The position numbers were made by a program, and so were the translations under genes. Under the pieces are notes generated by a model. It saw only the letters and a program-made list of their open reading frames with translations. It was not told the origin of the DNA and did no database searches. Of a stretch of DNA of 35,174 nt, positions 16,647 through 29,400 are shown piece by piece. The stretch comes from an uncultured Bacteroidota bacterium (GTDB lineage: Bacteria > Bacteroidota > Bacteroidia > Bacteroidales > CG2-30-32-10): the NCBI GenBank assembly GCA_903889915.1, contig CAISZK010000040.1, positions 1 to 35,174 of the forward strand, read 5' to 3'. Numbering within the stretch: the first letter of the stretch is position 1; each line of letters starts with the position of its first letter.

Positions 16647-17354
16647 ATGAAAAAAATCCTGGCAATCGCAATCATTATTTTAATAAGCGGGCAGTGTTAC
16701 TCTCAGCAAATATTATTTCACAAGGATGTTAAAGATACAACTATGGGAAAGGTTGGGCCAAACCTCAAAAACTTTCATCATTTCTACATCGGCTTTGGCT
16801 TTATTGGTGGTGATAATAACGGCGCAGGAAATGATATTGTCCTGGGCAAGTCCACAAACTTCGTATTTGGATACAGGTACAAATTAAAAATCTGTAAGCA
16901 CTATGCCATAGGATATGATTTAGCTTTCAATTCGTACACATTTGCACTGGAGCAAAAGAAAGGAAAAATTTTTCCGGATACCATTTTGCACAACAAAAAA
17001 GAAACCTTCAGTTATTACAATGTAGGGCTGTCGCCTTATATGCGCTTTAATTACGGGCGAAGAGGCAACAGCATCGGAAAGTTTATTGACCTCGGCGCTT
17101 ATGGCGATTGGACTTATACAGCCAGAACTTTCGCCAAAGATAAAGTTGAAAATGGCAATATTGTAAAAATAACCACATCCAATTTGAAATACATCAACTC
17201 TTTTAATTATGGCGCACTGGTAAGGATTGGATTCAACAGGTGGGTGATATTTGGGAGTTACCGTTTGTCCGATATTTTCAAAACCAGCGACACTTATAAC
17301 TTCTCTGAATTACCGCGGACAACGCTGGGGTTGCAGGTTGGAATACACAAGTAG
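16647..17354 (+). CDS. Outer-membrane beta-barrel protein, unknown function
   Basis: 235 residues with a signal peptide (about 1-20, ending CYSQQ). The mature part is made of alternating strands with frequent Tyr, Phe and Gly (FHHFYIGFGFIGG, FVFGYRYKLKICKHYAIGYDLAFNSY, YNVGLSPYMRFNYGRRG, FNYGALVRIGFNRWVIFGSYRLSD), and it ends TTLGLQVGIHK. This is a small eight- to ten-stranded barrel of the kind annotated as porin-family or outer-membrane protein in Bacteroidota. No ligand can be assigned. It follows the subtilase on the same strand. A 20-bp repeat array starts about 70-90 bp after its stop. Confidence 0.8.
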   Translation: MKKILAIAIIILISGQCYSQQILFHKDVKDTTMGKVGPNLKNFHHFYIGFGFIGGDNNGAGNDIVLGKSTNFVFGYRYKLKICKHYAIGYDLAFNSYTFALEQKKGKIFPDTILHNKKETFSYYNVGLSPYMRFNYGRRGNSIGKFIDLGAYGDWTYTARTFAKDKVENGNIVKITTSNLKYINSFNYGALVRIGFNRWVIFGSYRLSDIFKTSDTYNFSELPRTTLGLQVGIHK

Positions 17355-17440
17355 TTTATACTTATGTATTAACAACCTATAACTTTGCTTACGAACATCT
17401 ATCAAAATCATTTTAATTCTGCTAAAATCACATCGTTTTC

Positions 17441-17620
17441 TCGCAAACAGGCTCATTTTCTTACAACGAGGTCCATTTTCTTACGATGAGCTTTTTTTTC
17501 TTACGATGAACTTCGTTTTCTTAGGACAAGGTCCATTTTCTTACGATGAGCCTCGTTTTCTTACGATGGGCTTTTTTTTCTTACGGTAAGGCTCGTTTTG
17601 TCAAAATGGGTTTTTTTATA
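17441..17620. repeat. Second 20-bp tandem repeat array
   Basis: Nine contiguous 20-base units from 17441 (a tenth, weaker, at 17421), with consensus TTACGATGAGSYYCRTTTTC. The units vary more than in the first array, especially in the second half, where the variants are GTCCATTTTC, CTTTTTTTTC and CNTCGTTTTC. It lies between the convergent stops of the barrel gene and the O-methyltransferase gene. Frames read through it are artefacts. Confidence 0.85.
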
Positions 17621-17646
17621 TTAAAACGATTGGAAATATTAAAGAT

Positions 17647-18288
17647 TTATCTTTTCCTTATTATCATCACCCCATCTCTTATCGGAAGCAACACATTCTC
17701 CACCCTGTCATCATTCTTCACATACTCATTGAATTCTTTAATTCCATTCGATTCTGTGTCGGATGAAGGTGTTTTTTTCAACACTTTTCCACCCCAAAGA
17801 ACATTATCTGCAAGGATAAATCCACCTTTTCTCACTTTATCAAAGATCATTTTGAAATAATTCAAATAATTCTCCTTGTCAGCATCAATAAACACCAAAT
17901 CGAAGGTGTCATCAAGTGTGAGAATTATATCAAGTGCATTACCGATATGCAACTTAACTTTATCAGAAATTCCTGCCTCAGCGAAATATCTTCTTATCAT
18001 TTCCTCAAGTTCAGGATTGACTTCTATAGTGTGCAAAACCCCATTTGCAGCGAGTCCTTCTGAAAGACAAATTGCGGAATAACCGGTAAAGGTTCCTATC
18101 TCCAAAATCTTTTCAGGACGAATCATTTTGCTGATCATTTTCAGCAAACTTCCCTGCAATTTTCCTGACAACATTTGAGGGTAAAGAATTTTCAGGTTCG
18201 TTTCCCTGTATAACTTTTGAAGCAAAGGCGATTCATCAGTGGTGAAATCCTCTGCATATTTTTCCAAATCAATATCTGTTGTTTGCAT
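17647..18288 (-). CDS. SAM-dependent O-methyltransferase (catechol/caffeoyl-CoA type fold)
   Basis: 213 residues, typical for the family. The SAM-binding motif I is LEIGTFTGYSAICL (62-75); the metal and SAM contact LVFIDADKENY is at 131-141, and DNVLWGG at 161-167 gives a further metal-binding Asp and Asn. These enzymes transfer a methyl group to hydroxyls of catechol-like small molecules, with a divalent cation; the substrate here is unknown. The gene starts 47 bp after the M16 peptidase stop on the same strand and has no visible promoter of its own, so the two probably form an operon. Confidence 0.93.
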   Translation of the reverse strand: MQTTDIDLEKYAEDFTTDESPLLQKLYRETNLKILYPQMLSGKLQGSLLKMISKMIRPEKILEIGTFTGYSAICLSEGLAANGVLHTIEVNPELEEMIRRYFAEAGISDKVKLHIGNALDIILTLDDTFDLVFIDADKENYLNYFKMIFDKVRKGGFILADNVLWGGKVLKKTPSSDTESNGIKEFNEYVKNDDRVENVLLPIRDGVMIIRKR

Positions 18289-18306
18289 AATGTTTTTTTT
18301 AAAAAC

Positions 18307-18327
18307 CCCGTAACCTGAAACCCGAAA
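18307..18327. repeat. Three seven-base units, CCTGAAA class
   Basis: CCCGTAA, CCTGAAA and CCCGAAA in tandem, 8 bp behind the stop of the M16 peptidase gene. On that gene's coding strand they read TTTCGGG TTTCAGG TTACGGG. Confidence 0.45.
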
Positions 18328-18335
18328 CTATTACT

Positions 18336-19571
18336 TTACTTGTCCGATTTAAACACAAGCGTACTTAGTTTTTCAAGATCAAAAATTTCGTTGGCTGTTT
18401 CCAATATCTGTTCAGTTGTGATTGCTTCAATTTTTGAATTTATCACCTCTATCGAATCCACTTTGTTGTAAACCAAAAAACTTTTCCCAACCGAAAGCAT
18501 TTCGTTCATGCCCTGTTCATACGATATTGCAAGCTGCCCTATCAACTGCAGTTTTGCCCTTTGTAATTGAAGTATTCCCAACTTTGATTTCCGCAATTTA
18601 TCCAGTTCTTTCAGCACAAGTGAATTTGTTTTTTCAACATTTTCCTGGTCGGTGCCAAAATAAATGGCAAACAAACCTGCATCAGAAAAGAGAGAATAAT
18701 TTGATTCAATGTTGTAACAAAACCCGTATTTCTCGCGGATATTCATACTTAAACGTGAATTCATTCCGGGTCCGCCAAGAATATTATTCAGCAATATCAA
18801 CGGAGTTCTTCGGTTATTATTCATATCATAAGCAACGTTCCCAATAATGCAATGCGACTGATGAATGGGCTTGGGAACAATTTTATTGAATGCTTTATAC
18901 CTTTTGAATTTGTTGCGTTTCCAACTTCTCGGATTACTTTTTAATTCAGAAAAATATTTTTCCAGGATTTTTAATAGTTGTGAAAACTCAATCTTACCAA
19001 TGGAACAGATCACAATTTCATCCGTATTGTAACTTCTTTTAATAAACTTTTGCAAATCCGTTTTTCCGAATTTCCTGATAAGATCAGGTTCACCCAGGAT
19101 ATATCTTCCCAAAGGATGGCTTGCAAAAACAAGCTTTTCGAACTCATCAAAAATTTCTTCTGCCGGTTCATCCTTGTAAGAATTGATCTCATCAATCACC
19201 ACCTCTTTTTCCTTTTTAAGTTCTTTTTCAGGAAATGTTGAATGAATGATAATGTCGGAAATAATATTTACCGCCCTTTCTAAAAATTCGGTTAAGAAAG
19301 ATGCATAAACACAGGTGTCTTCTTTGGTTGTAAAAGCATTGATCTCGCCGCCCACATTTTCCATATAGGAAAGAATCTGGTAAGATTTACGTTTCTTTGT
19401 TCCTTTGAAAATAACGTGCTCAATAAAATGAGCCATCCCCTGCTCATTATCGTTCTCATCTCTTGAACCCGCATTGATAATTATTCCGCAATGCGAAACG
19501 TAAGAATCCGTCTGTTTATGAATGACGCGGATACCGTTTTCAAAAGTATGTTGTTGATAGATCATGTTCAA
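18336..19571 (-). CDS. M16-family zinc peptidase (PqqL/processing-protease type)
   Basis: 411 residues, the usual size of a single two-domain M16 subunit. The inverted zinc motif HFIEH is at 48-52 (His48, Glu51 catalytic, His52), and the third ligand is Glu128 in VVIDEINSYKDEP. The C-terminal half has the R-x-x-Y-type block (NIREKYGFCYNIESNYSLF) of the family. There is no signal peptide, so it is probably cytoplasmic. Members cleave peptides or small proteins after unfolding; the substrate is unknown. It is the first gene of a pair with the O-methyltransferase, and a clear promoter precedes it. Confidence 0.94.
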   Translation of the reverse strand: MNMIYQQHTFENGIRVIHKQTDSYVSHCGIIINAGSRDENDNEQGMAHFIEHVIFKGTKKRKSYQILSYMENVGGEINAFTTKEDTCVYASFLTEFLERAVNIISDIIIHSTFPEKELKKEKEVVIDEINSYKDEPAEEIFDEFEKLVFASHPLGRYILGEPDLIRKFGKTDLQKFIKRSYNTDEIVICSIGKIEFSQLLKILEKYFSELKSNPRSWKRNKFKRYKAFNKIVPKPIHQSHCIIGNVAYDMNNNRRTPLILLNNILGGPGMNSRLSMNIREKYGFCYNIESNYSLFSDAGLFAIYFGTDQENVEKTNSLVLKELDKLRKSKLGILQLQRAKLQLIGQLAISYEQGMNEMLSVGKSFLVYNKVDSIEVINSKIEAITTEQILETANEIFDLEKLSTLVFKSDK

Positions 19572-19582
19572 AAAATGAACGG

Positions 19583-19612
19583 CAAAAGTAGTGAGAATAA
19601 TTGCATTCTCAA
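19583..19612 (-). promoter_or_regulatory. Promoter for the M16 peptidase / O-methyltransferase operon
   Basis: On the minus strand TTG (19612-19610) is followed after 19 bases by TACTTTTG (19590-19583), the ideal Bacteroidota arrangement. The start codon follows 11 bases after the -7 box, giving an almost leaderless message. Confidence 0.6.
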
Positions 19613-19865
19613 TCAGATCAGGATTAATTGAAAAGCATATTATTGTTTCAGGAAATATAAAATGCAGGAAAGTTGAACCGGAAAATTTATTGAACGGAAA
19701 TGAAAATTCAATTTGTTTTTCTCCTTAATTCAAAAAAATTATTACTTTTATGGACTCTTAAATAATTGAAATCAATAGTTATAGCAAATTGTCTTTTTCA
19801 TTAAATGTCAATCATAAGTGAGAAAATTTTATTAAAAATCAATCCAATTTTTAAACAATAAAACC

Positions 19866-22319
19866 ATGAAAAATTTAAAAAACTTTATCAGGGTGACTTT
19901 CATTCTTTCACTCTTTACTCTTTTCTTTACACCTGTCATTGCACAAATACCACAGGGATTAAACTACCAGTCTGTGGCACGTGATGCATCAGGGCATTTA
20001 ATTTCCAATCATGCAGTCAGTGTGAGGATCAATATCCTTTCGGGATCAGGAACAGGGATATTGCAATGGCAGGAATTGCACAGTGTGACAACAAACCAAT
20101 TTGGATTATTCACGCTTATCATTGGCCAGGGAACAAGCACCGGTCTGGGAGCATCGGCCTCTTTTTCCACTATCAACTGGATTAACGCAAGCTATTTTTT
20201 AAAGGTTGAAGTTGACTACACCGGTGGAACAAATTATACAGCTATGGGGACATCACAATTATGGTCTGTTCCATACGCTTTAGAAGCAGGAAACGCTCTT
20301 AATAACCAGGCAGGACCAACAGGAGCAACAGGTCCAACCGGTCCTTCGGGAATTGATGGTTCAACAGGGATCACAGGACCTACCGGATCCGGGGCAACAG
20401 GGCCAACAGGGCCAACAGGAATAATTGGACCCACAGGGCCAGGTGTAGGAGCTACAGGCCCAACAGGAGAAACAGGTTCAACAGGTCCATCAGGAGCTGA
20501 CGGAATCAATGGTGTTACAGGCCCAACAGGTGCATCAGGTTTGAACGGATCAACAGGTTCTACAGGACTAACAGGGCCTACAGGAGTGATAGGACCAACA
20601 GGACCCGGTGTAGGAGCTACAGGACCGACCGGAGCTACTGGCACGGCAGGAACAAATGGTTTAACAGGACCTACAGGCGCTACTGGTTTAGCAGGTACTG
20701 CTGGTACAACAGGAGTAACCGGACCTACAGGTTTAACAGGAGTTACAGGGACTACCGGACCATCATGGACTATCAGCAGTGTTGCATACAACACTACAGG
20801 AACTATCAGCGTTGGCACAAGTATCCCTTCAACTATAACATCAACAGGTGCAGCATGGCTTACAGCCGGAAACAGCGGAACAATTTCAGGAACTAATTTC
20901 ATAGGAACAACAGACAATCAAAATCTGATCATTAAAACCAATGGCACTGCAGCAACAAACGAAAGAATGCGTTTTATGACTACTCCGCAGGTCCTTATCA
21001 ACAGCACTTCAGCACAAACAGGCGACCTGTTCTCCGTTTACGGAACATCATACTCCGGCGCTCTTAATTCAATAGCAAATCAAACAGACTTCCCCATTAA
21101 TGGATACAGTGCAGGAACAGCATGTGCAATTTATGGCGAAAACACCGGTGCTGGACAGGGTGTTTTAGGGTACAACAGCAGCACAGGTGCAGGTGTTGTA
21201 GGCAGAAACAACAACAATGCAGGATATGGTGTTTATGGTATCAATTCAAATACTTTAGGGGTTGGAGTTATCGGAATCGGAAATAATATCACCTCTATTA
21301 ATATTCCTACAGGAGGCGCAGGAAGTGCATCTTTGGGAACCGGCGTTGGTTCTTACTCAAAAGCAACAGCAATATCTTCCGGAATCGGAGTGGTGGGTAT
21401 TGGTAATAACAGTTCGTCTTTCAGCTCCATTGCCGATGGTTGCGGGGGAGCTTTTACAGGTACTGCCAATGGTTCATATTCTTATGCAACCGATGTACAG
21501 GGCACGGGTGTGTTGGGTGTTGGAAATAATGCCGCGAATATCGGAGCATTGGCTGCCGGAAGCGGAGGCGCTTTTACGGGAACTTATGCAGGGGCTTATG
21601 GTCTTGGCCTCAATACAGGCAATGGAACAGGCGTGATTGGCGTAGGAAATAACCTTCCAAATGCACTAACACTAAGCCAGGGAAGTGGTGGCGCTTTCTT
21701 TGGCAATACAGTGGGTGTATATGGTTATTCAGCTACCATTGGCGGCGGTTTCGGTGGTTATTTCGAGAATAGCGGGGCAGACTATGCTTATGTTGGAGGA
21801 AATCAAGGCGGCACAAGTTATAAAATAATTGGTACCGGTACAGTTGCTACCATTGTTGACAGAACAGACGGCAGCAAAGCCACTATGTTTTGCGCTGAAT
21901 CACCTGAAATACTTTTCCAGGATTATGGAACAGGCAAACTTGTGAATGGCAAAGTTCACATTTCACTTGATTCGATTTTCAGCAACAATATTTTTGTTGA
22001 TGCAAATTATCCTTTGAAAGTTTTTGTTCAATTGAATGGTGACTGTAAAGGCGTCTATGTGACCAATCGCAGTGCTACAGGCTTTGATGTAATAGAACTA
22101 AACAGCGGGACATCCAATACAGAATTTACATGGACAGTGGTTGCCAACCGCAAAGACAGGTATGAAAACGGGCAACTTGTTTCGAAACATATTGGTGTCA
22201 GATTCCCGGATGCTCCTTTAAAACTTGATACCAAAACACAGAAAATAATTAAATCAACACCTGTTATCAACAACACTATTGATAAAAAAGGAATTGAAAT
22301 TTTGAAGAAAATGAAATAG
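19866..22319 (+). CDS. Secreted collagen-like (Gly-x-Thr) repeat surface protein
   Basis: 817 residues with a signal peptide (about 1-26, ending PVIAQ). The N-terminal domain (27-145) begins [16 protein letters not shown], a block common in Bacteroidota surface proteins. Residues 150-300 (20313-20766) form a collagen-like run of Gly-x-y triplets rich in GPTG and GATG; Thr in the third position is often glycosylated in bacterial collagen-like proteins. It is followed by glycine-rich repeats containing GVYG and GVIGIGNN (about 400-640) and a conserved beta-type end ([18 protein letters not shown] onward, about 676-785). It likely forms a fibre on the cell surface. No sorting tail of type A or B is recognised at the C-terminus. 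It has its own terminator. DNA repeats in the collagen part invite length variation by recombination or slippage. Confidence 0.9.
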   Translation: MKNLKNFIRVTFILSLFTLFFTPVIAQIPQGLNYQSVARDASGHLISNHAVSVRINILSGSGTGILQWQELHSVTTNQFGLFTLIIGQGTSTGLGASASFSTINWINASYFLKVEVDYTGGTNYTAMGTSQLWSVPYALEAGNALNNQAGPTGATGPTGPSGIDGSTGITGPTGSGATGPTGPTGIIGPTGPGVGATGPTGETGSTGPSGADGINGVTGPTGASGLNGSTGSTGLTGPTGVIGPTGPGVGATGPTGATGTAGTNGLTGPTGATGLAGTAGTTGVTGPTGLTGVTGTTGPSWTISSVAYNTTGTISVGTSIPSTITSTGAAWLTAGNSGTISGTNFIGTTDNQNLIIKTNGTAATNERMRFMTTPQVLINSTSAQTGDLFSVYGTSYSGALNSIANQTDFPINGYSAGTACAIYGENTGAGQGVLGYNSSTGAGVVGRNNNNAGYGVYGINSNTLGVGVIGIGNNITSINIPTGGAGSASLGTGVGSYSKATAISSGIGVVGIGNNSSSFSSIADGCGGAFTGTANGSYSYATDVQGTGVLGVGNNAANIGALAAGSGGAFTGTYAGAYGLGLNTGNGTGVIGVGNNLPNALTLSQGSGGAFFGNTVGVYGYSATIGGGFGGYFENSGADYAYVGGNQGGTSYKIIGTGTVATIVDRTDGSKATMFCAESPEILFQDYGTGKLVNGKVHISLDSIFSNNIFVDANYPLKVFVQLNGDCKGVYVTNRSATGFDVIELNSGTSNTEFTWTVVANRKDRYENGQLVSKHIGVRFPDAPLKLDTKTQKIIKSTPVINNTIDKKGIEILKKMK

Positions 22320-22343
22320 TACGGAAATTTCAGAATTATATTT

Positions 22344-22380
22344 TAAAAAAAAGACCGGTTTCAAACCGGTCCTTTTTTTT
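22344..22380. terminator. Bidirectional terminator between the collagen-like gene and gyrB
   Basis: GACCGGTTT (22353-22361) and AAACCGGTC (22363-22371) form a perfect stem, with an A-run before it and a T-run after it. It can serve the collagen-like gene on the plus strand and gyrB on the minus strand. Confidence 0.9.
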
Positions 22381-22396
22381 TAAAATGAATTTCATA

Positions 22397-24364
<1,968 letters not shown>

Positions 24365-24386
24365 TTAATCGTTTTTTATAATGTGG

Positions 24387-24394
24387 CAAATGTA
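24387..24394 (-). promoter_or_regulatory. -7 box TACATTTG for gyrB
   Basis: The complement reads TACATTTG 25 bases before the gyrB start codon. No clear TTG at the expected distance. Confidence 0.45.
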
Positions 24395-24685
24395 TGAAAA
24401 CCGATCGAGATTACCTACATAAAAATGGTTTAAAAACGACTATTTTATAAACATTTTTCACACCAGACAAACCAAGGTTTTATCATAAATAATGATATCG
24501 TTGTCGAGTATTGAAAAGATTGTTAATAATGGAATTTAATCCTGCAAATATTCTACAGGAAATTCATCAAAGAAGAGCATTTTTTATCCTTAAATTCTAT
24601 CCGTAATACACAAATATTCTAAGTTTTCTAAAGATAAAGACGCAAGGGATAAGGAATTTTAGCGCCGACATTACACCCGACTCCT

Positions 24686-24699
24686 TTACCTGTTACCTG
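24686..24699. repeat. Two seven-base units, TTACCTG
   Basis: TTACCTG occurs twice in tandem, 39 bp behind the stop of the outer-membrane barrel gene. On that gene's coding strand it reads CAGGTAA CAGGTAA, close to the TTTCAGG class behind the M16 gene. Confidence 0.35.
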
Positions 24700-24738
24700 A
24701 ATATGCACACTCCAATCAGAGTAAGTCACCTCATCTGA

Positions 24739-26427
24739 TTAAAACGCATACGTAACACCACCCAGAACATTAAATCCATAGGAGGGATAACGATACCACT
24801 GCTTATAATTTTCTGCCGCAATATTGTTGAAGTTCAAAAATGCTGAAAGTATTTTAGAATAACGATATTCAAGACCAAGATTAAAATCAGCAGCGCCTTT
24901 TAATTTTACAGGTATAACCGTTGGATTCAATCCTTCACTAAAAGTTTTAGCATAAGTACTGCTGTATGCAAACACATCAGCTTTCAGTATAATTTTATCT
25001 TTAAGATTATAGGTAAATACAAATTTTACATCCGAGTTCGGTTTATGCCACGCATATTTTTCAGTATGCATCGTGTATTTATTATAATTCAGGATCAACA
25101 TCGCGTTAAACTTTTCTGATTTCTGATAAGTGATCTCAATGTGCGAATTCAGTATGCTTGCATTATCATAGATCACAAGGAACTTATTCATTAATTTTGA
25201 TGTGGTATCATTGACAAATAAAGGAAGTTTGTCAATTTTTGATTGAGTAACATTCGCATTAAATGAAAGCTCAGATCCCAAGCAGCCTTTAAAACCGCCT
25301 GTAAATTTCATTTCAGTGTGGGTGAATTCAAACCCGGGAAATGCAGTGTTGACAAAAGGATTTTCAGATGAGAAACTTCTCAAGCTATTTCTTTCCATAT
25401 CATTTGTCAATCTTGCATACAGGATAAAAACATTGTTGTACAAATTGACATCTAATTTCAAATCAGGGAAAGGTTTCACTTTGGTTTCATCGGCGGCTTT
25501 GATAAAAACATTGCATCCGATATCAAATTTGAGCACATCATAGCTCGCTGAAAAATGCGGAAGGAGTTTTACAACAGCGCCCCAACTTGTGTCAACACCA
25601 GTCCGGTCATTAAAATAATCAACATTGGCAACCAATCCAAGATCCTGTGAATTGATTGATTTTCCAAGGAATTTTACCTTTTTATCAATAGCTGATTTAA
25701 ATAAAATTTCAGACTCGTCAGCAAGATAAAAATCGGACAGGTTTGAATACCTTAGAAAAAATGAATGGTTAACTTTTGAGGAATCCCTGTAGGTGCTTTT
25801 AAAACCAATCTGACCGGCAACATTTGAGAAACGCTGTTTGATACTATCGTTGCTTATCCCGGGGTTTTCTGCCGGGTTGAAACCATAATAATGAACCACG
25901 TTCCTGTTGTAATCCACGGAACCTGTCAGAGCATGATTCTTATAAAACTTGCTGGCATAAATAGCTGCTTCATTATCACTGTAACCGGGAAATGCATAGT
26001 TCTTTATTTTCCCCGATGAAGAAATATGTCTGAAATAAAACCCGATTGACTGCTCCGTTGAACGCAGGTTATTAAAATAGAATTCACCGTAAGGCGTAGT
26101 CTTTGTGCCGAACCCTGCTCTGATATAAGACTTGTAAAATTTCACCAAAGGATCACCACCGATTTTGGCAGCTTTGATAGGCTCAACAGTAAAGGTGGTT
26201 TGATACAGTTTCGGATTTATGGTGTAGGTCAACTCCGGCTTTTTAACCACGGTATCATTGATCTTTGGATTTTCATTTTGTTTGAATGCATCATAAAGAA
26301 TCGGCGTGAAGGGTCCGGTAGTGACGATTGTCATTTTTTGTGATTTGACGGTGCTGCCAAACGCAATGATCAAAAGTCCCAGGATAAAAGCCCTTTTAAG
26401 AAAATATGTTGATTGATCTTTATTCAT
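24739..26427 (-). CDS. TonB-receptor-like outer-membrane barrel protein without plug
   Basis: 562 residues with a signal peptide (about 1-29). After a short Pro/Lys-rich periplasmic part (about 30-90), the rest is long amphipathic strands (YIRAGFGTKTTPYGEFYFNN, SIGFYFRHISSSG, HSFFLRYSNLSDFY, VVKLLPHFSASYDVLKFDIG) and it ends FNVLGGVTYAF, with the terminal aromatic typical of outer-membrane barrels. I see no TonB plug domain, so it may be a scaffold or porin-like partner rather than a transporter. Its ATG overlaps the stop of the upstream TPR gene by four bases (ATGA), which implies translational coupling and a shared function. Confidence 0.8.
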   Translation of the reverse strand: MNKDQSTYFLKRAFILGLLIIAFGSTVKSQKMTIVTTGPFTPILYDAFKQNENPKINDTVVKKPELTYTINPKLYQTTFTVEPIKAAKIGGDPLVKFYKSYIRAGFGTKTTPYGEFYFNNLRSTEQSIGFYFRHISSSGKIKNYAFPGYSDNEAAIYASKFYKNHALTGSVDYNRNVVHYYGFNPAENPGISNDSIKQRFSNVAGQIGFKSTYRDSSKVNHSFFLRYSNLSDFYLADESEILFKSAIDKKVKFLGKSINSQDLGLVANVDYFNDRTGVDTSWGAVVKLLPHFSASYDVLKFDIGCNVFIKAADETKVKPFPDLKLDVNLYNNVFILYARLTNDMERNSLRSFSSENPFVNTAFPGFEFTHTEMKFTGGFKGCLGSELSFNANVTQSKIDKLPLFVNDTTSKLMNKFLVIYDNASILNSHIEITYQKSEKFNAMLILNYNKYTMHTEKYAWHKPNSDVKFVFTYNLKDKIILKADVFAYSSTYAKTFSEGLNPTVIPVKLKGAADFNLGLEYRYSKILSAFLNFNNIAAENYKQWYRYPSYGFNVLGGVTYAF

Positions 26428-29400
26428 TTATTATCCTCCTTCTTTTTTGTGGGGTCCTCAATTAAAATATTATTTTCCTGATTATCGTTGAGATTGATCT
26501 CAATATCTTCCTGTGCTTTCTGAAGTTCTTTGGCTTTCTCATCGGCTGTAATGGCATTTAATTTAGTATGAGCAAGAGTTACCAGGTCTGGAAAAGCGCA
26601 ATAATCAATAATGCTTTGAAGTGTCGCCTTTGCCTGTGGGACATTTTTTATCCCCACATAAACATCAGCCAAAAGAATAAAACTTTTAGCATACCAGTAG
26701 TTGTTATCTGCAACAACCTTCAACAGTTCATTGATCCTGGTTTCTGACGAAGTGTAGTCCTTAAGTTTGTAATCAATGAGTGCCAGATCATACAACGCTT
26801 CTGCGCCATTGTCACTTGAGGGGCTTAACTTGTAAACCAGTTCAAACTCTGTTTGAGCAAGGGCATTGCTGTCAATTGCAAGTCCTGCCCTTCCTATGGT
26901 CATGTATGCTTCGATGAGCAGGTCGTTTGTTACTTTGTCAGTGTTGATAACTGCGCGGGCTGCCTCAATAGCTTTGGTATTGTTGCCGGTCTTCCAGTAG
27001 CAGCGCATGATCATTGTACGGGCATCAAGAATATTTGATTTATAATCTGCCATACTTTCCAGCCTTGTATAGTAAACCGCGGCGCTATCATATCTTTTAA
27101 ACTTGTAACATATCTCGGCAGCATTGATGATGGCATATTCTGAAAATTTATTATCAGGCTTGCCTGCCACATAAACATAACCTGCCAGGGCTTGTTCAAG
27201 ACTGTCTTTTTTGTAATCACAATCTGCCTTGTAATAATATGCGTTTGTTATAAAAAATCCGTCAGGAAATTGAGCTATATAGCTTCTGAAACCTTTGACA
27301 GCATTGTCGCAAAGACCTTTCATATACTGGTTTTCTGCTGCTGCATAGATCGTAGAGTCTTCTTCAGATTTTGAACCGCCATACTCAATTTTATTCTGCG
27401 CGATCCAGGCATAAAATGCAGCAACGCTATCCATTTCAACATAGATATTTTTAATGCTCAGCAAGGCATCCTGCGATGCATCTGAAGCAGGATAATTGCT
27501 CACAACTTTTTTGAATGCTTCAACAGCGAGTTGATTCTTGTCGGTGTTGTGATAGATCCAGCCTATTTTCAGCATTGCTTTCTGTGCATACAGTTTCGTA
27601 GGATAATCCGTGATTATTTGATTATAGTATTTCATGGCATTCACATTGTCCTCCTGCAAAAGATATGTTCCTGCAAGCTCATAGATCGCATCGTCAGCAT
27701 AAGCAGTCTTTGGATAAAGCCTCAGCAAATCCTCAAGCGTATTGATCTTTTGCTGGTATTTCCCCTGCGCACCAAGGCACAATCCCTTCTGGAAATGGGC
27801 ATAATCAGGATCCAGTGAGTTTGCTTTTATTGCCTTGTCATAATATTCAATGGCATTGCTGTATTCTTTTGAAATAAAATAGCAGTCAGCAGTGCGAAGA
27901 AAAGCATCTGTTAAAACCTTGGCCGAACTTGTGGTGTTATCTTTTGTGAATTTCCTGAAACTTATCTTGGCTTCTTTATAGTCTTTTTGCTTAAAGTAAC
28001 AGTAGCCGATATTATAATTTGCAGTTTTATACTCAGGCAAGCCAAAAGCGCCGGGCAGCAGAAGAAATGCATCGTAATAAGTTTTTGCCGAATCAAACTC
28101 CGAAAGTCTGTAATATGCTTCGCCTTTCCAGTAATAACATTCCGCTTTGATGGTATTGTCAATAGGCTGTGTGTTGGAAGTGTCGAACATTCCGATTGCA
28201 TGATCAAGATCTTTATTGTTGAACAATTCAATGGCACGGTAATAGGCTATTTTCTGAAAAGCCTTGTTCAGTTTTTCACTTCTGTTCTTGATTTTTCCCA
28301 GCGAAGCAAGAGCATTTTTATAATTTTTTGTTGTCAGAAAAATATCAACAAGATATTCGTTCGCCTCATCAATATTTGCTGAATTGGGGTAGTCTTTGAT
28401 GTATTTCTGCAAAGAAGTGATAGCTTCATTGTACGGATTAAGCGCCAATTCATAAGCCAGCTTTGAATAGTTAAAAAGAGATTGCTCTTTGATGTCAGGG
28501 TAAAACGAAAGCTTATAAGCGGCCATAAAAGAATTCATCGCGAATTTTTTGTTATCCGATTTCAGATAGCAGTCTGCAAGAATAAAGTCGGCATTTTGTG
28601 TCAGCGAATCCTGTGTTGTGATGACTTCGCTTAAATTTTCAATAGCGCCGGGATAATCGAAGCCGCTTTTATAATAAGCATAGCCCAGCTCGTAATAATC
28701 CTCACGTGTGATCAGGCTTTTTGTTTTGCTTTTATATTTTTCGAGATACTGGATTGAATTTGCATATTGACCCGACTTAAAATAAGACTCTCCCAGTATG
28801 CGTGCAATCTCATCGCGGCGGCTTGTAGTTGCTGAATCCAAAAGAGGTTTCGCATACTTTATTACTTCTTCGTAATTGGACTGCAAGTAATAGATCTGCG
28901 CAATGTAGTAAGGAACGATGCTCCCGAAATCCTTATCGCCTTCAAGTTTTATGAAACTTTTCAAAGCTGTTTCATAATTTTTCTGAGAGTAATTGATATA
29001 GGCGTAATAATAGTTTGCAGGACCGGCATATTTCGAATCAACATCTTTAATTTCGTAAAATTGTTTGCTCGCTTTATCAAGATCTTTCTCCATAAAATAG
29101 CAATAACCCAATTTGAAATAATACTCGCTGAGCTGATCACTACTCAGGTCATTGGGATCAACCTTTTCAAGGGTTTTCAATCCATCACTGTATTTTTTTA
29201 AACGGTATTGTAATTTCCCCAAATAAAATTCAGCAATTTTTACCCTTGCATTTTCAGGATGGCTGCCAATGAATTTTAGCAGCTCACTTTCTGCATCTTT
29301 GTGATACAATTCATAAGCGCAGATAGCAGAATAATATTCAGCATTGATCCTTAACTCCGATTGAACATCATCAACAGCGGCGATGATCTTGTTGAAACTT

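Noticed and set aside
17546-17860. 104-codon plus-strand frame
   Set aside because: It starts inside the second 20-bp array and then runs antisense to the O-methyltransferase gene.
20234-20917. 227-codon minus-strand frame rich in Pro and Val
   Set aside because: It is the antisense of the Gly-Pro-Thr repeat of the collagen-like gene. Composition comes from the repeat, not from selection. The same holds for 32609-32833 and 32993-33196.
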